From Ilyonectria destructans (Eukaryota > Ascomycota > Sordariomycetes > Hypocreales > Nectriaceae), in assembly GCA_020740775.1 (NCBI GenBank), contig JAHEWK010000013.1:2108001-2172000 (forward strand): a DNA stretch of 64,000 bases, given 5' to 3'. Position numbers and translations under genes: made by a program. Positions within the stretch are counted from its first letter, which is position 1. Each line of letters starts with the position of its first letter. Below, one piece after another: positions 21,554 to 32,712 of this stretch. Under the pieces are notes generated by a model. That model saw only the letters and a list, made by a program, of their open reading frames with translations, had not been told where the DNA came from and searched no databases.

Positions 21554-23167
21554 ATGTCGACTCCTGGGATGCTGTACGTGACCATGCAACCCCAGCCTGG
21601 GTTGTCTCTGGATCAATTTCACGAGTGGTACAACAACGAGCACGGCCCGACCCGCCTGCGCCTACCTGAGATCTTCACCAACGGTCTACGATACAAGGCT
21701 ACCGACGGCCTGGAGCCGACTTTCCTCGCCGCCTACGACGTGACGTCCATGTCGCACCTCGAGACCGAGACATATCTGACTCTGCGCGCGAACCGATCTC
21801 CCAGAGAGGCGGAGACAATTGGACAGGTGGACGTGAAGCGCTTCTTCTTTGACTTGGTCCACACCAAGGAGGCGTCGCAGTTTGTCCCGCTCGAGAAGCT
21901 CACGGACAAGGAGGCCGAGGGTATCCAGACCACTGCTGTTGATATAGAGCTAAAGGACGTCGAAGGAGCTGGAGAGCAGTACCAAAAGTGGTTGCTTGAG
22001 GAACACATTCCGATGCTTGCCAAGGTGCCCGGCTGGCTGCGCTCGCGCGTCTTCAAGACGTCGTACCTCGAAGGTGTGGCTAAGACGACTTACTACGCGC
22101 TCCACGATTATGCCAAGGAAAATGGCCAGGGCGGGCCAGAGCACAAGGCGTCCATGGATACTCCTTGGCGCACCGAGATCTTCGACAAGTACGTCGCTGG
22201 CAAGGGCCGACGAACATACTCCCTCTTCTACGTCTTTGGGCCCGCACCTCGAGAGTTGTCTTCTCTGTCAAGACTGCCTTCAACTGCCGGTTTCACCTCT
22301 GCCGACGCGAAGAACACCACCATCCCTGGTTCCAACGCTGCTGTTATCTCATACGTTACTGCTGCGGATTCTCTCTCCATCCCGTATCGTCTCGAGGGCA
22401 GCTCTGAGCCTGGCGCTCCCACCGTTGCTTTCAGTAATTCCCTACTGACGTCTTTGGACATGTGGGATTCGTTTGTGGAAATTCTCAAGCGAGAACGCCC
22501 TGATTTGCGAATCCTGAGATACGACACCCGTGGACGTCATGCGGTGCCTCAGCCACCAGTTGCAGCTACCCTCGACACACTGGCTGCGGACCTCCGAACC
22601 GTCCTCGATGCCCTGCGAATCACCAAATTACATGCCCTGATTGGAGTTTCCATGGGTGGCGCAACCACACTCAACTTTGCTCTCACATACCCAGATCGTC
22701 TGGAGAAGTTCATTGCCTGCGACTTCAACACAACCTCTAGCCCTGCAAACACGCAGGCATGGAAAGACCGAACAGCTATTGCTGAAGAGGATGGTGGAAA
22801 GGGAATCGCCAAACTTGCAGGGCAAACCGTCCCGCGTTGGTTCCACCCCATTACCATGGAGCAGAAGACTGATACGGTCAACTGGATGACGGACATGGTC
22901 GCTGCCAATAGTGTAGAAGGCTTCAAATACAGCTGCACTGCGCTGTGGGACTACGACTTGAAGCCCAAGATGGGCGGCTGCGCGGTACCCGGGCTGTTGG
23001 TTGTCGGAGATGGCGATGCAAAGGGCGCCCTCGTCAAGGCCATGGATGGATTCAAGGGCCTGTTGGGCAGCAACGGTGCGGAGCTCAAGATTGTTCCCAA
23101 CGCTGGTCATTTGCCCATGTGTGAGGATCCCCAGGCTTTCTGGGAGGCTGTTCGAGACTTCGTGTAG
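21554..23167 (+). CDS. Dimeric alpha+beta barrel / alpha-beta hydrolase fusion (enol-lactonase-like)
   Basis: An intronless gene of 537 residues. Residues ~1-230 contain two ferredoxin-like (EthD/DABB type) units: 'QFHEWYNNEHGPTRLRLPE' in the first and 'YQKWLLEEHIPMLAKVPGW' in the second, the (W)Y..EH.P pattern of that fold. Residues ~270-537 form an alpha/beta hydrolase like 3-oxoadipate enol-lactonase (PcaD). The nucleophile is Ser366 in 'LIGVSMGGAT', the probable acid is Asp486 or Asp488 in 'VVGDGDAKG', and the base is His519 in 'NAGHLPM'. There is no signal peptide, so it is probably cytosolic. The fold pair suggests a two-step activity on an aromatic or polyketide-derived ring compound, but the substrate is unknown. 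The first Met in the frame is used as the start. It is transcribed divergently from the RdRP. Confidence 0.88.
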   Translation: MSTPGMLYVTMQPQPGLSLDQFHEWYNNEHGPTRLRLPEIFTNGLRYKATDGLEPTFLAAYDVTSMSHLETETYLTLRANRSPREAETIGQVDVKRFFFDLVHTKEASQFVPLEKLTDKEAEGIQTTAVDIELKDVEGAGEQYQKWLLEEHIPMLAKVPGWLRSRVFKTSYLEGVAKTTYYALHDYAKENGQGGPEHKASMDTPWRTEIFDKYVAGKGRRTYSLFYVFGPAPRELSSLSRLPSTAGFTSADAKNTTIPGSNAAVISYVTAADSLSIPYRLEGSSEPGAPTVAFSNSLLTSLDMWDSFVEILKRERPDLRILRYDTRGRHAVPQPPVAATLDTLAADLRTVLDALRITKLHALIGVSMGGATTLNFALTYPDRLEKFIACDFNTTSSPANTQAWKDRTAIAEEDGGKGIAKLAGQTVPRWFHPITMEQKTDTVNWMTDMVAANSVEGFKYSCTALWDYDLKPKMGGCAVPGLLVVGDGDAKGALVKAMDGFKGLLGSNGAELKIVPNAGHLPMCEDPQAFWEAVRDFV

Positions 23168-23484
23168 ATTTCCCCAATAGAAGATACAATGCCATTTGAT
23201 CATGATAAGATGCACTGATCGCGATAGATTATGGACTATAGTAGAAATATATTGTTTGCGGAAGGGTTACCGGAGCGAAATGTGCTTCCTCAACCCCACG
23301 TCTCTGCGAATAGGCACGATATTTCGTCAAATCCGTAAGCAGAGCTCGAGAACACCCACGCGGTTATTATTACCAAATTTAATTGGATCTAGAACCCAAT
23401 ATCTTTCCCCTTTCTTGATCTCCCTTGTGGATTGACACAGTCTCACCAAGTTGCCATATTTAAACTCTGTTTAGTTTCCTCTTT
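23168..23484. other. Short intergenic region between convergent genes
   Basis: 3' flanks of the hydrolase and of the NLR-partner gene; AT-richer than its surroundings; nothing else seen. Confidence 0.6.
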
Positions 23485-24799
23485 TCAACTACGAAAGCTT
23501 GTATTATATGCTCCTTCATATGTAACTTGAGGTGAATTTGCATCATACACGGCCATATGGTAATTTGTGACCCATAATCCAGTTCGTTTTGATGCGCGAC
23601 ATTCTTGGGGGATGATTTCTTCAGCTCCGAGCGTGCTATTATCTGGGGGATGTTGATGGATGACAACATCTTTCGCTCCGAGGCTGCTGTTTTCTAGGAT
23701 TCGAAGCGACTCGCCCGTGAATGTCAACGTAGTTTGACTGCAGCTGGAGGGCGTCAAAGTGCTCAGGCATCCGCACGCGGAAGCAGATGTAGCACTCAAA
23801 GTTGCCCGGCTGGTGGTCTTGGCCCTTCTCGCTGGGCCGGTGCTGGGATATTGATGGATGACAACATCGTGGAGATTCGTAGAATCCTGATTCCCGAAAG
23901 TGTAACAGGCGCTGTTGCTCAAGTCGATTGCATAGATGGGTAGGACGTAAAAGGACAAGACAGAAACTTGAGACAGGCTGAGTTATTGACATGGCAGTAG
24001 TGTACCTGGCTGTGCTGGTGAGAGAGGTCATGGATTGTTGAATCTTGATCGTGCGGTTGTATGGCCTTGACCTCCGAAGGTCCCGCTCAAAGGAGAAGCC
24101 TACGGCGGGCAATTCTGTAACCATAACCGACTTTCCTTTATGGTCTGGAGCTCGCATATGTTGTGATTTCGTATGTGACGGGGAGGATGTTTCGGCAAAG
24201 TCCTGCTCTGTCTCGAAACTCCTCATCCTCTTATCCAGATCTTGATTTGTCCTCAGAACCTCTTCAACAAGATTGGAGAGTTGTCGTCTGGATTTCTCCG
24301 CTTCCTGCATTAATCGACTGAGTTTAAGTCAGAAATGGGTTGATATAGTTCAATGCTCTAACTGAACTGACCATTGCAAGATCGACAGCATCAAAGTCAA
24401 TGAGGACTTGTGGTTTTGCAATTCCTGCACAACGGCGGCGAGCTTTGACTCATGTGCCGCCCACTTCAAGCCATTAATGATTGACATATTTGGACCAATA
24501 TTCATGTCATCGATGATGGTCTGCAATTCCGAGTACGTGGTAACACAGCCCGTCAAGGTTGTTAGGACATGCACAACTAGAATCAGCGATCCTCGCTCCG
24601 TTGATATTTGCGCGCGACTGGAGGTGTACTCCTGCAGCGAGCTCGCAGCGACCTCAATTCCCGATATTTCAATGATGAGGCTTTGTGCAAGCTGTGGTGC
24701 GCATTGCGCATTGCTCGCTAGAGTCTGTAGGAATGCGGTGGTCCGGACTCCGGCCGCCAGGAGTCCAACGATGGAGGCTGCGAGGGATAATGGGTCCAT
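23485..24799 (-). CDS. Small protein with fungal NLR-type N-terminal domain; C-terminal frame uncertain
   Basis: Exon 1 (24372-24799) starts 'MDPLSLAASIVGLLAAGVR', the opening of the helical domain common at the N-terminus of fungal NACHT and STAND proteins (HeLo-like/SesA-like group), here without a NACHT. A 54-nt intron (GTCAGT..CAG) leads to exon 2 from 24317, with a coiled-coil-like stretch 'SRRQLSNLVEEVLRTNQDL' and a basic part ending 'STARYTTAMS'. There the frame splits. The continuing frame stops at 23639, whereas the one-base-shifted frame gives 'LSQVSVLSFYVLPIYAIDL', which looks like the usual continuation in such proteins, and runs to a stop at 23485. In that frame three related short motifs occur: 'DSTNLHDVVIHQ', 'NSSLGAKDVVIHQ' and 'NSTLGAEEII'. 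A sequencing indel, a real frameshift or an unusual splice could explain this. The gene is divergent from the NLR gene, so a shared role is possible. Confidence 0.6.
23611..23868. repeat. Imperfect short duplications in the 3' part of the NLR-partner gene
   Basis: The 18-base string TTGATGGATGACAACATC occurs at 23653-23670 and 23851-23868, exactly 198 bases (66 codons) apart. A second pair, built on GCTCCGAG followed by TGCT, lies about 51 bases apart (23624 and 23675). Because the spacings are multiples of three, the encoded peptide motifs stay in frame. Confidence 0.7.
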
Positions 24800-25369
24800 T
24801 CTGATGGAATATTGTTGGGCATTTCATTACTTCAAGTGAACAAAGGAGTAGAGATAGCATATGAAAAAAATATTGAGAGAGATATGAAAAAAGTTGGCTG
24901 CCTTAGGACGTTGGAATGATTGTGTGGTAGTGTGTCAATAGGCTGGATTTTGGTGCATTGCATGGATGCCTCGCCGTCTCGCCCAAGTTGGTTGCACACT
25001 GCCCCCGCCACTGAGGCAGAGTCTCCTGCATATTTCCATCATCGCTAGAAAAGTACCCAACACGGGAATGCAATCGGACTGAAAGGCAATAGACTGGTGG
25101 GCGACTTTATCGTATCGAGGAATCGGCAGGGATTATGACGCTTCGCCCCCAAACTGGATGAAACACTGGGGCGCAGCACGCTTCAAATTTACCTCTTCAA
25201 CAACATGAATGAACACGTGGTCTCTGAAGACTTCTTGAAACCCAGCCTTTCAACATCATTCTAGTTGCAGTTGATTGATTCTATTACGCACGGGATTGCT
25301 GAGATTTCCAGGCGGTTACGAACAGTTTCGGGTCTGCGGTACTTTAACGAACACGTTACAACACTAAAC
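24800..25369. other. Divergent promoter between NLR-partner and NLR genes
   Basis: About 570 bases between two divergent start codons. No coding sequence; an in-frame but non-ATG extension of the NLR frame reaches back to 25265. Confidence 0.6.
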
Positions 25370-28300
25370 ATGATCGACCCCATCGGCCTTCTGGGCACGC
25401 TCATTGCCATCGTCCAGGTCTGCAACAAGGTTGTTTCTGTTTGCTACGAATACCGTAGCGCTATCAAAGACGCCCCTCATGATATCGCTCGGGTCCTGGA
25501 CGAGGTGGCAAACGTCAGGAACATCGCTGAGCGCTTGATCAGAATTGCGGAAGTGGGCCAGACCGCATCGCTTGAGTCCATCGATGGACCCAACAGTCCC
25601 TTGCGACAATATCTGTTCGAGTTAATTGATCTGAAGAAGTCCCTCAAACTTGAGAAGAAACAGGGATTAAGGTCAACTCTATTGTGGCCTTTGAGGCGAT
25701 CCGACGTGGAGAAACGACTAGTCGCGATTCAACGAATTAAGGCTACATTTCAACTAGCACTCTCTGCCGACAATGCGTAAGTCCCTAGATTAACACTGGA
25801 ACGTCTCATAACTCACCAACATCAAGTCATAACATTGTTGAGGTTCTGAATAACACTCGCTCGCTGCCCCTCATTAAAGACGAGGTGAAGAAGATTAGCG
25901 AGCACATCGACCAGAAAAATGAAGGTATCCCCGCAACTTCGACTCCAGATTAGTAGTAGGCCAAGAATTGACATTGGCAGATGAATCCAAAGCACATTTC
26001 CTTCACCAGCTCGGTTGGAATGATCAATCCCCCAAGCACCGCGATGAGTACAAGAAATGTGTCGAAGGAACCGGAGATTGGCTTCTCCAGCATGAGACCT
26101 TTCTAGATTGGAAGGTCAACCCTGGCAAACTCCTCTGGCTAAACGGACATGGTAGGTTTCATCTCTTGATGTGGCCTTGGGAAGAAGTTGACCATTTTAT
26201 TTAGCTGGCTGCGGGAAAACCGTCTTATGGTATGCATCTGCTATAGCAAAAGCCCAGAGTGCAGGGTGCCTTTCTGCTGTGCCGAATCTTGTTAACATTG
26301 CGGTAGTGCAAACGTCATCGAAAACCTTGCAATTGACCGCGACAACAACGAGAACATTGGCCTCGCTTATTTCTACATCGACGGGTCTGGCCCTCTTGAC
26401 TCTGATTCCTTATACAGTTCTCTCACATCGCAACTCATTAGCCAAAGAGGATCAATGCTAGATTACATCCAAGGAAATAGGCATCACTTCCAAAGACGTG
26501 AGAGAACTGGCTGGCATATTCCGACCCGCGCCTGGGTGAGGATGCTTCGGGAAATAATCGAACTATTTGACAGCGTCTATATCGTTCTCGACGCACTGGA
26601 CGAATCAGAAGAATCAATCGGCGTTGAGGGAGTTATGGACTTCATCAGCACCGTATTTGAGCAGTCACGAAGCCAGGTACATATGATTGCGTTTAGTCGA
26701 GATCTCGAAAGTATTCGAAACAACTTCAAGGAATTGAGAGCCGTATCTATCGCGGTGTCTGGACGAGACCTCGATCATGATTTGAAGACGGCTCTCCACA
26801 TCCAGCTGTTGTACCAACGCAAATTTTCCCGATGGCCCAAATCACTCAAGAAGACAATAGAAGAGTCACTGCTTGCTCAAGCGAACGGATCGTGAGTACA
26901 CTCTCCAGATGCTGTTATTGGTACTAATCATGGGTAGATTTCGCTGGCTTGATTGCCAATTACAGACTTTGAAGACATGCGCCACACCCTTGGCTGTGAA
27001 AAGAGTTCTAAGCGACTTGCCCAAATCACTCGAGGTTTACTATACCCGCATCCTGGAAGCTATAGACGAGAGCAACCAGCAACCAGTCTACAACCTTCTG
27101 CGTTGGATTGCCTTTGCGTTCAGGCTGGTATGTATCCAACATGACTGTGTATTACTCTTGCTAACAAATTGTGATAGATCTCTGTTAACGATGTTGCCAA
27201 TGCAATCGCAATGAATGACGAGGGTGTTGGTTTTCCATTCTTCGACGAGCACCTCGAGCTTCTCGATGTTGAAGGTTTCATGGATTCTTGCTCCAGTCTT
27301 GTTTCGACGTACAGTGCTATCACAGACAAAGACGGAAACCAGGAGGTCTATGTTAAGCTGGCACACTTTTCTGTGAGAGAGTTTCTCATCTCAGACTCCA
27401 TCCGGAGCGGACCTTGTTCGCGTTTTGCGATGGAGAAGAGCTTAGTGCATTCATACCTCGCAAAGTCTTGTTTGTCATATTTTCACTACTCTATTAGCAG
27501 CCCAGACGACATTTCGGACTTGAGCACTCTTTCCGGCTATTGTGGTCATTTTTGGCTCAAGCACAAAGCAGCCTCGGGTCAGGATTGGGCCTCCGAACCA
27601 CTCGACACTCTTCTCTTGGACATGTACGATGAGAGCCAACCCTACTTCAAAAAATGGATGCAGGTGGCAAGTATCGATAAGCCTTGGTTGGAGGAAGATT
27701 GTCAAGAGGTGTTGCATTATTCGCCTCTTTATTGCGCTGCTTATTCTGGCCTTCCCCAAGTAACGAGGGTGCTTCTTGACCGAGGCGCTCCCACCAACGA
27801 CCGCGGCGGAATGTATGGCCATCCCCTACAAGCCGCCGCATTCAAGGGCTCTCTGGAAACTGTTGTAATTCTTATTGATGCCAAGGCTGATGTCGACACA
27901 GAACGTGGCAGCTATAAGTCTGCGCTTGCTGCTGCTGCTGCCAACGGCCACACCGAAGTAGCCAGAGCCCTTATCAACGCGGGCGCCTCCGTTAACGGCA
28001 CTGAGAGGTACTTTGACCACAAATTTACCCCATTGTTCCTCGCGGCTAGTAATGGGCACCTGGAGATGGTTGAGTTGCTGTTGGAGCATGGGGCCAAGGA
28101 CGGCTTCCGTATGAAAGCTACCCCTGGGAGTGCCCTTCATGCCGCGGCAGCGAGTGGCAGACTCGATATTGTCAAATCTTTGTTGAAGTACCAGCATATT
28201 AAGGACACCAATGATCGCTGTCACTCTGGCATTGTCAGACCCCATGCCAGTGGCTTCGCCGCTAGCCAGTACACCGCAGCTGCTGCTGGCCACATCGACA

Positions 28301-29826
28301 TTCTTCACGAGCTCCTTAAACACGGGATTAGCAAGGAAGAGACTCTTCGATATGCAGCTAGGGCTGGAGACAAAGCCTTGGTGATGGATCTACTGGATCA
28401 GGGCATTCCGATTGATGCTCCCGGATTTGTTTCAGACCACCCTATGGCACTTCAATCGGCGGCCCGAGGCGGCCACGTTGCCATCGTTCGGGAACTTCTC
28501 TCTCGCGGAGCTGACCCCAACGATAATTCGGGATGGTCATCGCCTCTACTCGGAGCTATAACCAGCGGCAATGTGGAAATACTTCAGATGCTAATCGATG
28601 CCGGCGCTGAAGTAAATCCCGAGTACTCGTGCCCGCTTGACCACACGATTTCGGCGGACCGAGATGATATGGCCGAGATCTTGGTGAAACACGGAGCAAA
28701 TGCGCACAAAGGAGTGCGAAGAGCCGCTATCCGAGGGGATTTCAAGGCGTTCATTCTGCTTGTGAAGCTTGGAGGCGACATTCGGGCAGAACTGAGTGAT
28801 TACACCCATATCGTTCAAGCAGCAGCTCGGGGAGGCTCGGTCCGCATCATGAGGCAATTGCTAGATCAGGGCATGGAGGCTGAACCAAACATCGCCGGCC
28901 ACACAACCCCTCTCATGGAGGCCCTCCGGAGTGATCATCCGAAGGTAGCAGAGCTGCTCCTTGACCACGGCGCCAACGTCAAGGCACCACCGCCAGCCCA
29001 TCTTGATAACCCTGCTCCTCAAGGAGATTCATACTATGATGGTCATGTTTGGCCACCTCCTCCAGCTGATGAGACGCCGTTGACGACAGCAATTGCGAAC
29101 AACTACCGAGACATTGCACGCAGAATAATGAGCCTTGGCGCGGCCGTCATGCCCGACACACCCGACACAACAGGCACACCACTTCTCTATGCCGCATGGG
29201 AACAATTTTCTGACCTTGTCAGGGATCTCCTTGAGAGAGGTGCAAACCCAAACCAGAGGGGGACAGTTTTGAAAAGAGAGAAGCTGACATTCCCACTCCT
29301 CCTCGCCATCGAGAAAGGAAACGTCGACATTATCAACCAGCTCATCAACGCAGGCGCTAAAGTTGACGATCAGGATATCGAAGGGTTTAGCCCTCTGCAC
29401 GTCGCCGCCGCAAACAAGAACCCCGAGGTTCTAAGGATTCTCATCCAGGATCACCATCCAAGCATCACTCCAACGCTGCTAAACGGAAGCCAGCCCATTC
29501 ATTCCGCGGCCTCGAGAGGCACGGCCGAACACGTCAAGATCCTGCTCGACAGTGGAGCTGCCGTCGATTGCAAGAACAACGAAGGCAGAACACCTCTGCA
29601 CTGGGCGGCGAACGGAGCCTGTTGGGACTCTGTGGAGCTGCTTCTGGACCAAGGCGCGGACGCGAGCATTAAGAGTGACGAGAGCGGTCCTAACACGGCG
29701 TTGGATCTTGCTCATCTGGCGAGAGAGAAGCCGGACTGGCAGAAGCGAGACGATATAGTGGAAAACTGGGACGATGAGAGAGTAGAAAAGCTGTTGCAAA
29801 GATTGAAGCAGGCCACGATGGGGTAG
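25370..29826 (+). CDS. NACHT-ankyrin NLR (STAND ATPase) with fungal N-terminal domain
   Basis: Seven exons (25370-25776, 25827-25924, 25981-26151, 26205-26229, 26307-26891, 26938-27127, 27178-29826) give 1374 residues. Exon 4 is only 25 nt and carries the P-loop. The N-terminus 'MIDPIGLLGTLIAIVQVC' opens a helical fungal_N/SesA-like domain of about 170 residues. NACHT: Walker A GHAGCGKTVL with K230 and T231, then 'IGLAYFYIDG', and Walker B 'VYIVLDALDES' at about 324-334. A helical linker follows, including 'LAHFSVREFLIS'. From about residue 670 there are some 19 ankyrin repeats, such as 'TPLFLAASNGHLEMVELLL' and 'SPLHVAAANKNPEVLRILI'. Such proteins are intracellular receptors for non-self recognition and heterokaryon incompatibility; the ankyrin array would sense the ligand and NACHT would drive assembly. 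No lesion is seen in this reading. Confidence 0.92.
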
Positions 29827-30520
29827 AGCATCTAGACTGGAAGGTTGCGCGTCAGTCTTGAGAGTGCGGCCTCCATCCAAGCTTGAGAAATATTGACATC
29901 GTAACCCAACCAATAACATATCCACCCCCAGCTCCAACATTACTTGCTACGTATTGCTGCATCACGGCGTTTGCCTAAACAGTTGCGGGATTCGGCTTGA
30001 AATGTCTCCGAATGATACCCAAGGCGCACTGACGGGACGGACATTGCACCGACGCCCGCCCAGAATGCTTCCCGCGTATGCCTCCGACGATGAAGCTGGT
30101 TGGGTTCGGGAGATAAATCTAGATGAATAGATTCCTGGAGAGTTTCAGTTCGTATCGTGCCACTATCAGCCCTATGTTATTGTCTTCTGGCAGAAGCGCA
30201 AATCCGGTCCAATCCCGGACTAGGTGGCACCCCTGGTCAGCCTTAACCATGTACATCTCAGACAAGGAGTGGGAATAGGGCGGTGATCTCATCCCTGCGC
30301 TTCAGAAATCCTCCGCGTGGTTCAAGTGCAGGCACCCGAAAAAAAAGCATCCGAAGCGTCAGCATGCCTGAGGTCGTAAGCTCGTCAACGTAACCCCTAC
30401 TTCTCATTCAATTCGTATTTTATTTTTGTTCGTCGCACCTCAATGTTAGACAAGTAATAGATCTTCTATGCTTTCGTTCAAGTGACCCAACCTTCGACCA
30501 CTATTCAACAACTCTCGCTA
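29827..30520. other. Intergenic: NLR 3' flank and MFS promoter
   Basis: About 700 bases without a supported gene. An AT-rich run (TATTTTATTTTTGTT) lies about 100 bases before the MFS start codon. Confidence 0.55.
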
Positions 30521-32350
30521 ATGGCTCCAACACTGTATCATGACGGCTCCACGCCACCCAAGGAGACCGTTTCGGAGGTCCAAACTGGTCTAGCAACCGA
30601 TTCTCCAGACTCCAACGCCCCGTTTGGGGATGGGGCTGAGAATGAGACGGACAGTCCTTCAACGGAGAAGGCAAAGAAACCCGCCTTCAATCGAGATTGG
30701 CGCTTCTGGATGATCATGGTGACGCTCGTCATATCGACTCTCCTGTCTTCCCTCGAATCTACTGTCGTCATCACCTCTCTCCCCACAATCGTGGCCGACC
30801 TCAAAATCGGAAGCGACTACATCTGGATAACCAATGTCTACTTTCTAACCAGGTGAGTCCCCCGCAGCCGTGTCCACAGTGCCACCTGCTAACACGCCAC
30901 AGCGCATGCCTACAGCCGCTGTTCGGCCAGCTCTGCAACCTCTTTGGGCGGAGAAATGTCATGGTTAGCATCTTTGCTATATATACCTTGGGCAGTGGCC
31001 TCTGCGGCGGGGCCAATGGCGCGGCCATGCTGATTGCTGGTCGGGCAATCCAAGGCATCGGAGCCGGGGGAGTAGCTGTAGCTGGCGATGTCATCATGTC
31101 AGACCTCGTTCCCTTGCGGTACAGAGGCAATTATATCGCCATGCTTCTTCTTGTTGCAACAGTTGGGTTCGCCGTCGGCCCGTTCATCGGCGGCCTTATT
31201 GTGGAGAGGACAACCTGGAGATGGGTAAGTCGTCAAACCGGACCCGAGGATATATTCGCTAACCCTGATTTAGATATTTTATCTCAATCTCCCCCTTGGA
31301 GGGGTAGGTATGGTGATTGCTCACATGTTCCTCAACCTTCAATGGGATCGAGAGGAGTCCACAATGTCCAAACTTCGTCGCATCGACTACGGGGGCAACG
31401 CCATTCTCTTTGCCGCGAGCGTCTCAATTCTCATCGCCCTCACCTGGGCCGGCCCCATCTACCCATGGGCCGACGCGCGAATCCTCGTGCCGCTCTTTTT
31501 GGGAGTCGCAGGCCTCGTCGGGTTCGTACTCTATGAAGGATCCGGCATTCCGATCGATCCTGTCATGCCCATCCGGCTCTTCCCCCACCGTACAGCACGC
31601 ATCATCTACTTTCAGACGTTTCTCAACTCAGTGCTCCTCATGTGGTGTTATTACTTCCTCCCGCTTTACTTCCAAGGAGTTATGGTGTCGTCGCCATCGA
31701 GATCGGGCGTGCAGATGCTTCCTGTCGCTCTGATTGCAATCCCAGGAGCCGCAGTATCGTCGCTGATGCTCTCTAAATGGGGCAAATACAAGCTATTACA
31801 CATGACTGGCTTCCTCCTCCTGAGCCTGGGCGGAGGAATGCTTGCCCTCCTCAGCGAAGACAGTTCTGACGCTGCCTGGATCCTCATTCAGTTCCTTCCC
31901 GCCATCGGCTCTGGCTTTTTGCTCAGCACCATGTTGCCGGCCTTCCAAGCTTCAACTGAGGAGATTGACCAAGCTGCAGCAACCGGGACGTGGTCATTCA
32001 TCCGCACCTTTGGCATGGTTTGGGGAGTCGCCGTGGCGGGGACAATCTTCAACACCTATACCAAGCAGTATGCGCACCAGATTGACAACGAGATGGCGCG
32101 AGAGCACCTGTCCTCGGGCGACGCCTACGCGAGTGCAACAAGGGACTTTCTCCTTCAGTTTGAGCAGCCCGTCCGGGACCAGATCCGCCACGTCTTCATG
32201 CTGTCGCTGCGAAAGGTATACGCCATCTCTACTGCATTTGGAGGAGTGGCATTTTTTCTGTGTATTTTTGAAAAAGATGTCCCGTTGCGAAAGGAGCTTG
32301 AGACGCAGTACGGGTTAGAGGAGAGAGAGAAGGACAAGGAGCAGGTCTAG
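30521..32350 (+). CDS. MFS drug/metabolite exporter, DHA14-like
   Basis: Three exons (30521-30852, 30903-31224, 31274-32350) give 576 residues. The ATG at 30521 is chosen because the frame further upstream has only a GTG. After a ~65-residue charged cytosolic tail comes the first span and 'LESTVVITSLPTIVADL', the family's LDxTIVNxALP-type motif. The loop 2-3 motif follows as 'PLFGQLCNLFGRRNVM', and motif C-like 'VGFAVGPFIGGLIVERTTW' joins exon 2 to exon 3. About 14 hydrophobic segments fit the drug:H+ antiporter-2 (DHA14) group of plasma-membrane exporters. Introns have GTGAGT and GTAAGT donors. Its tandem neighbour is a Zn2Cys6 regulator 360 bases downstream, a pairing often seen for inducible toxin or metabolite export. 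The substrate is unknown. Confidence 0.93.
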
Positions 32351-32712
32351 AAAGACCAGGTCATCACCGCTCAATGAATTCCGCCATCTGGACTTTGCAT
32401 AGAATAGAAATTGTACACATTAGATGAATTACATCAAAACAGACATCTCCTCCTATAATACCAATTGCATCACTTGTACATGGATCGGAATCCTCGACAA
32501 CCACCCGCAAGTCGGCACCCAAAGAAGCCTCCGAAGAACCCCACAAAATCCTCCGAACGGACCCAGCTCCGATCCCACCACGAACACGGTGCTATGGCCT
32601 CACCCATCGGAGGCATCCGCATTGCGCAACGGCTCCATCAACTTGACTCTCTCCATCAACTTCACTCTCCTCCTCTCTCGCGATCGAGTCGTCACCAAGG
32701 CCGCTCCTCAGA
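32351..32712. other. Short intergenic region with regulator promoter
   Basis: 362 bases between the MFS stop and the Zn2Cys6 start. Frames run through it but lack a start in frame with the regulator. No other feature seen. Confidence 0.5.
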
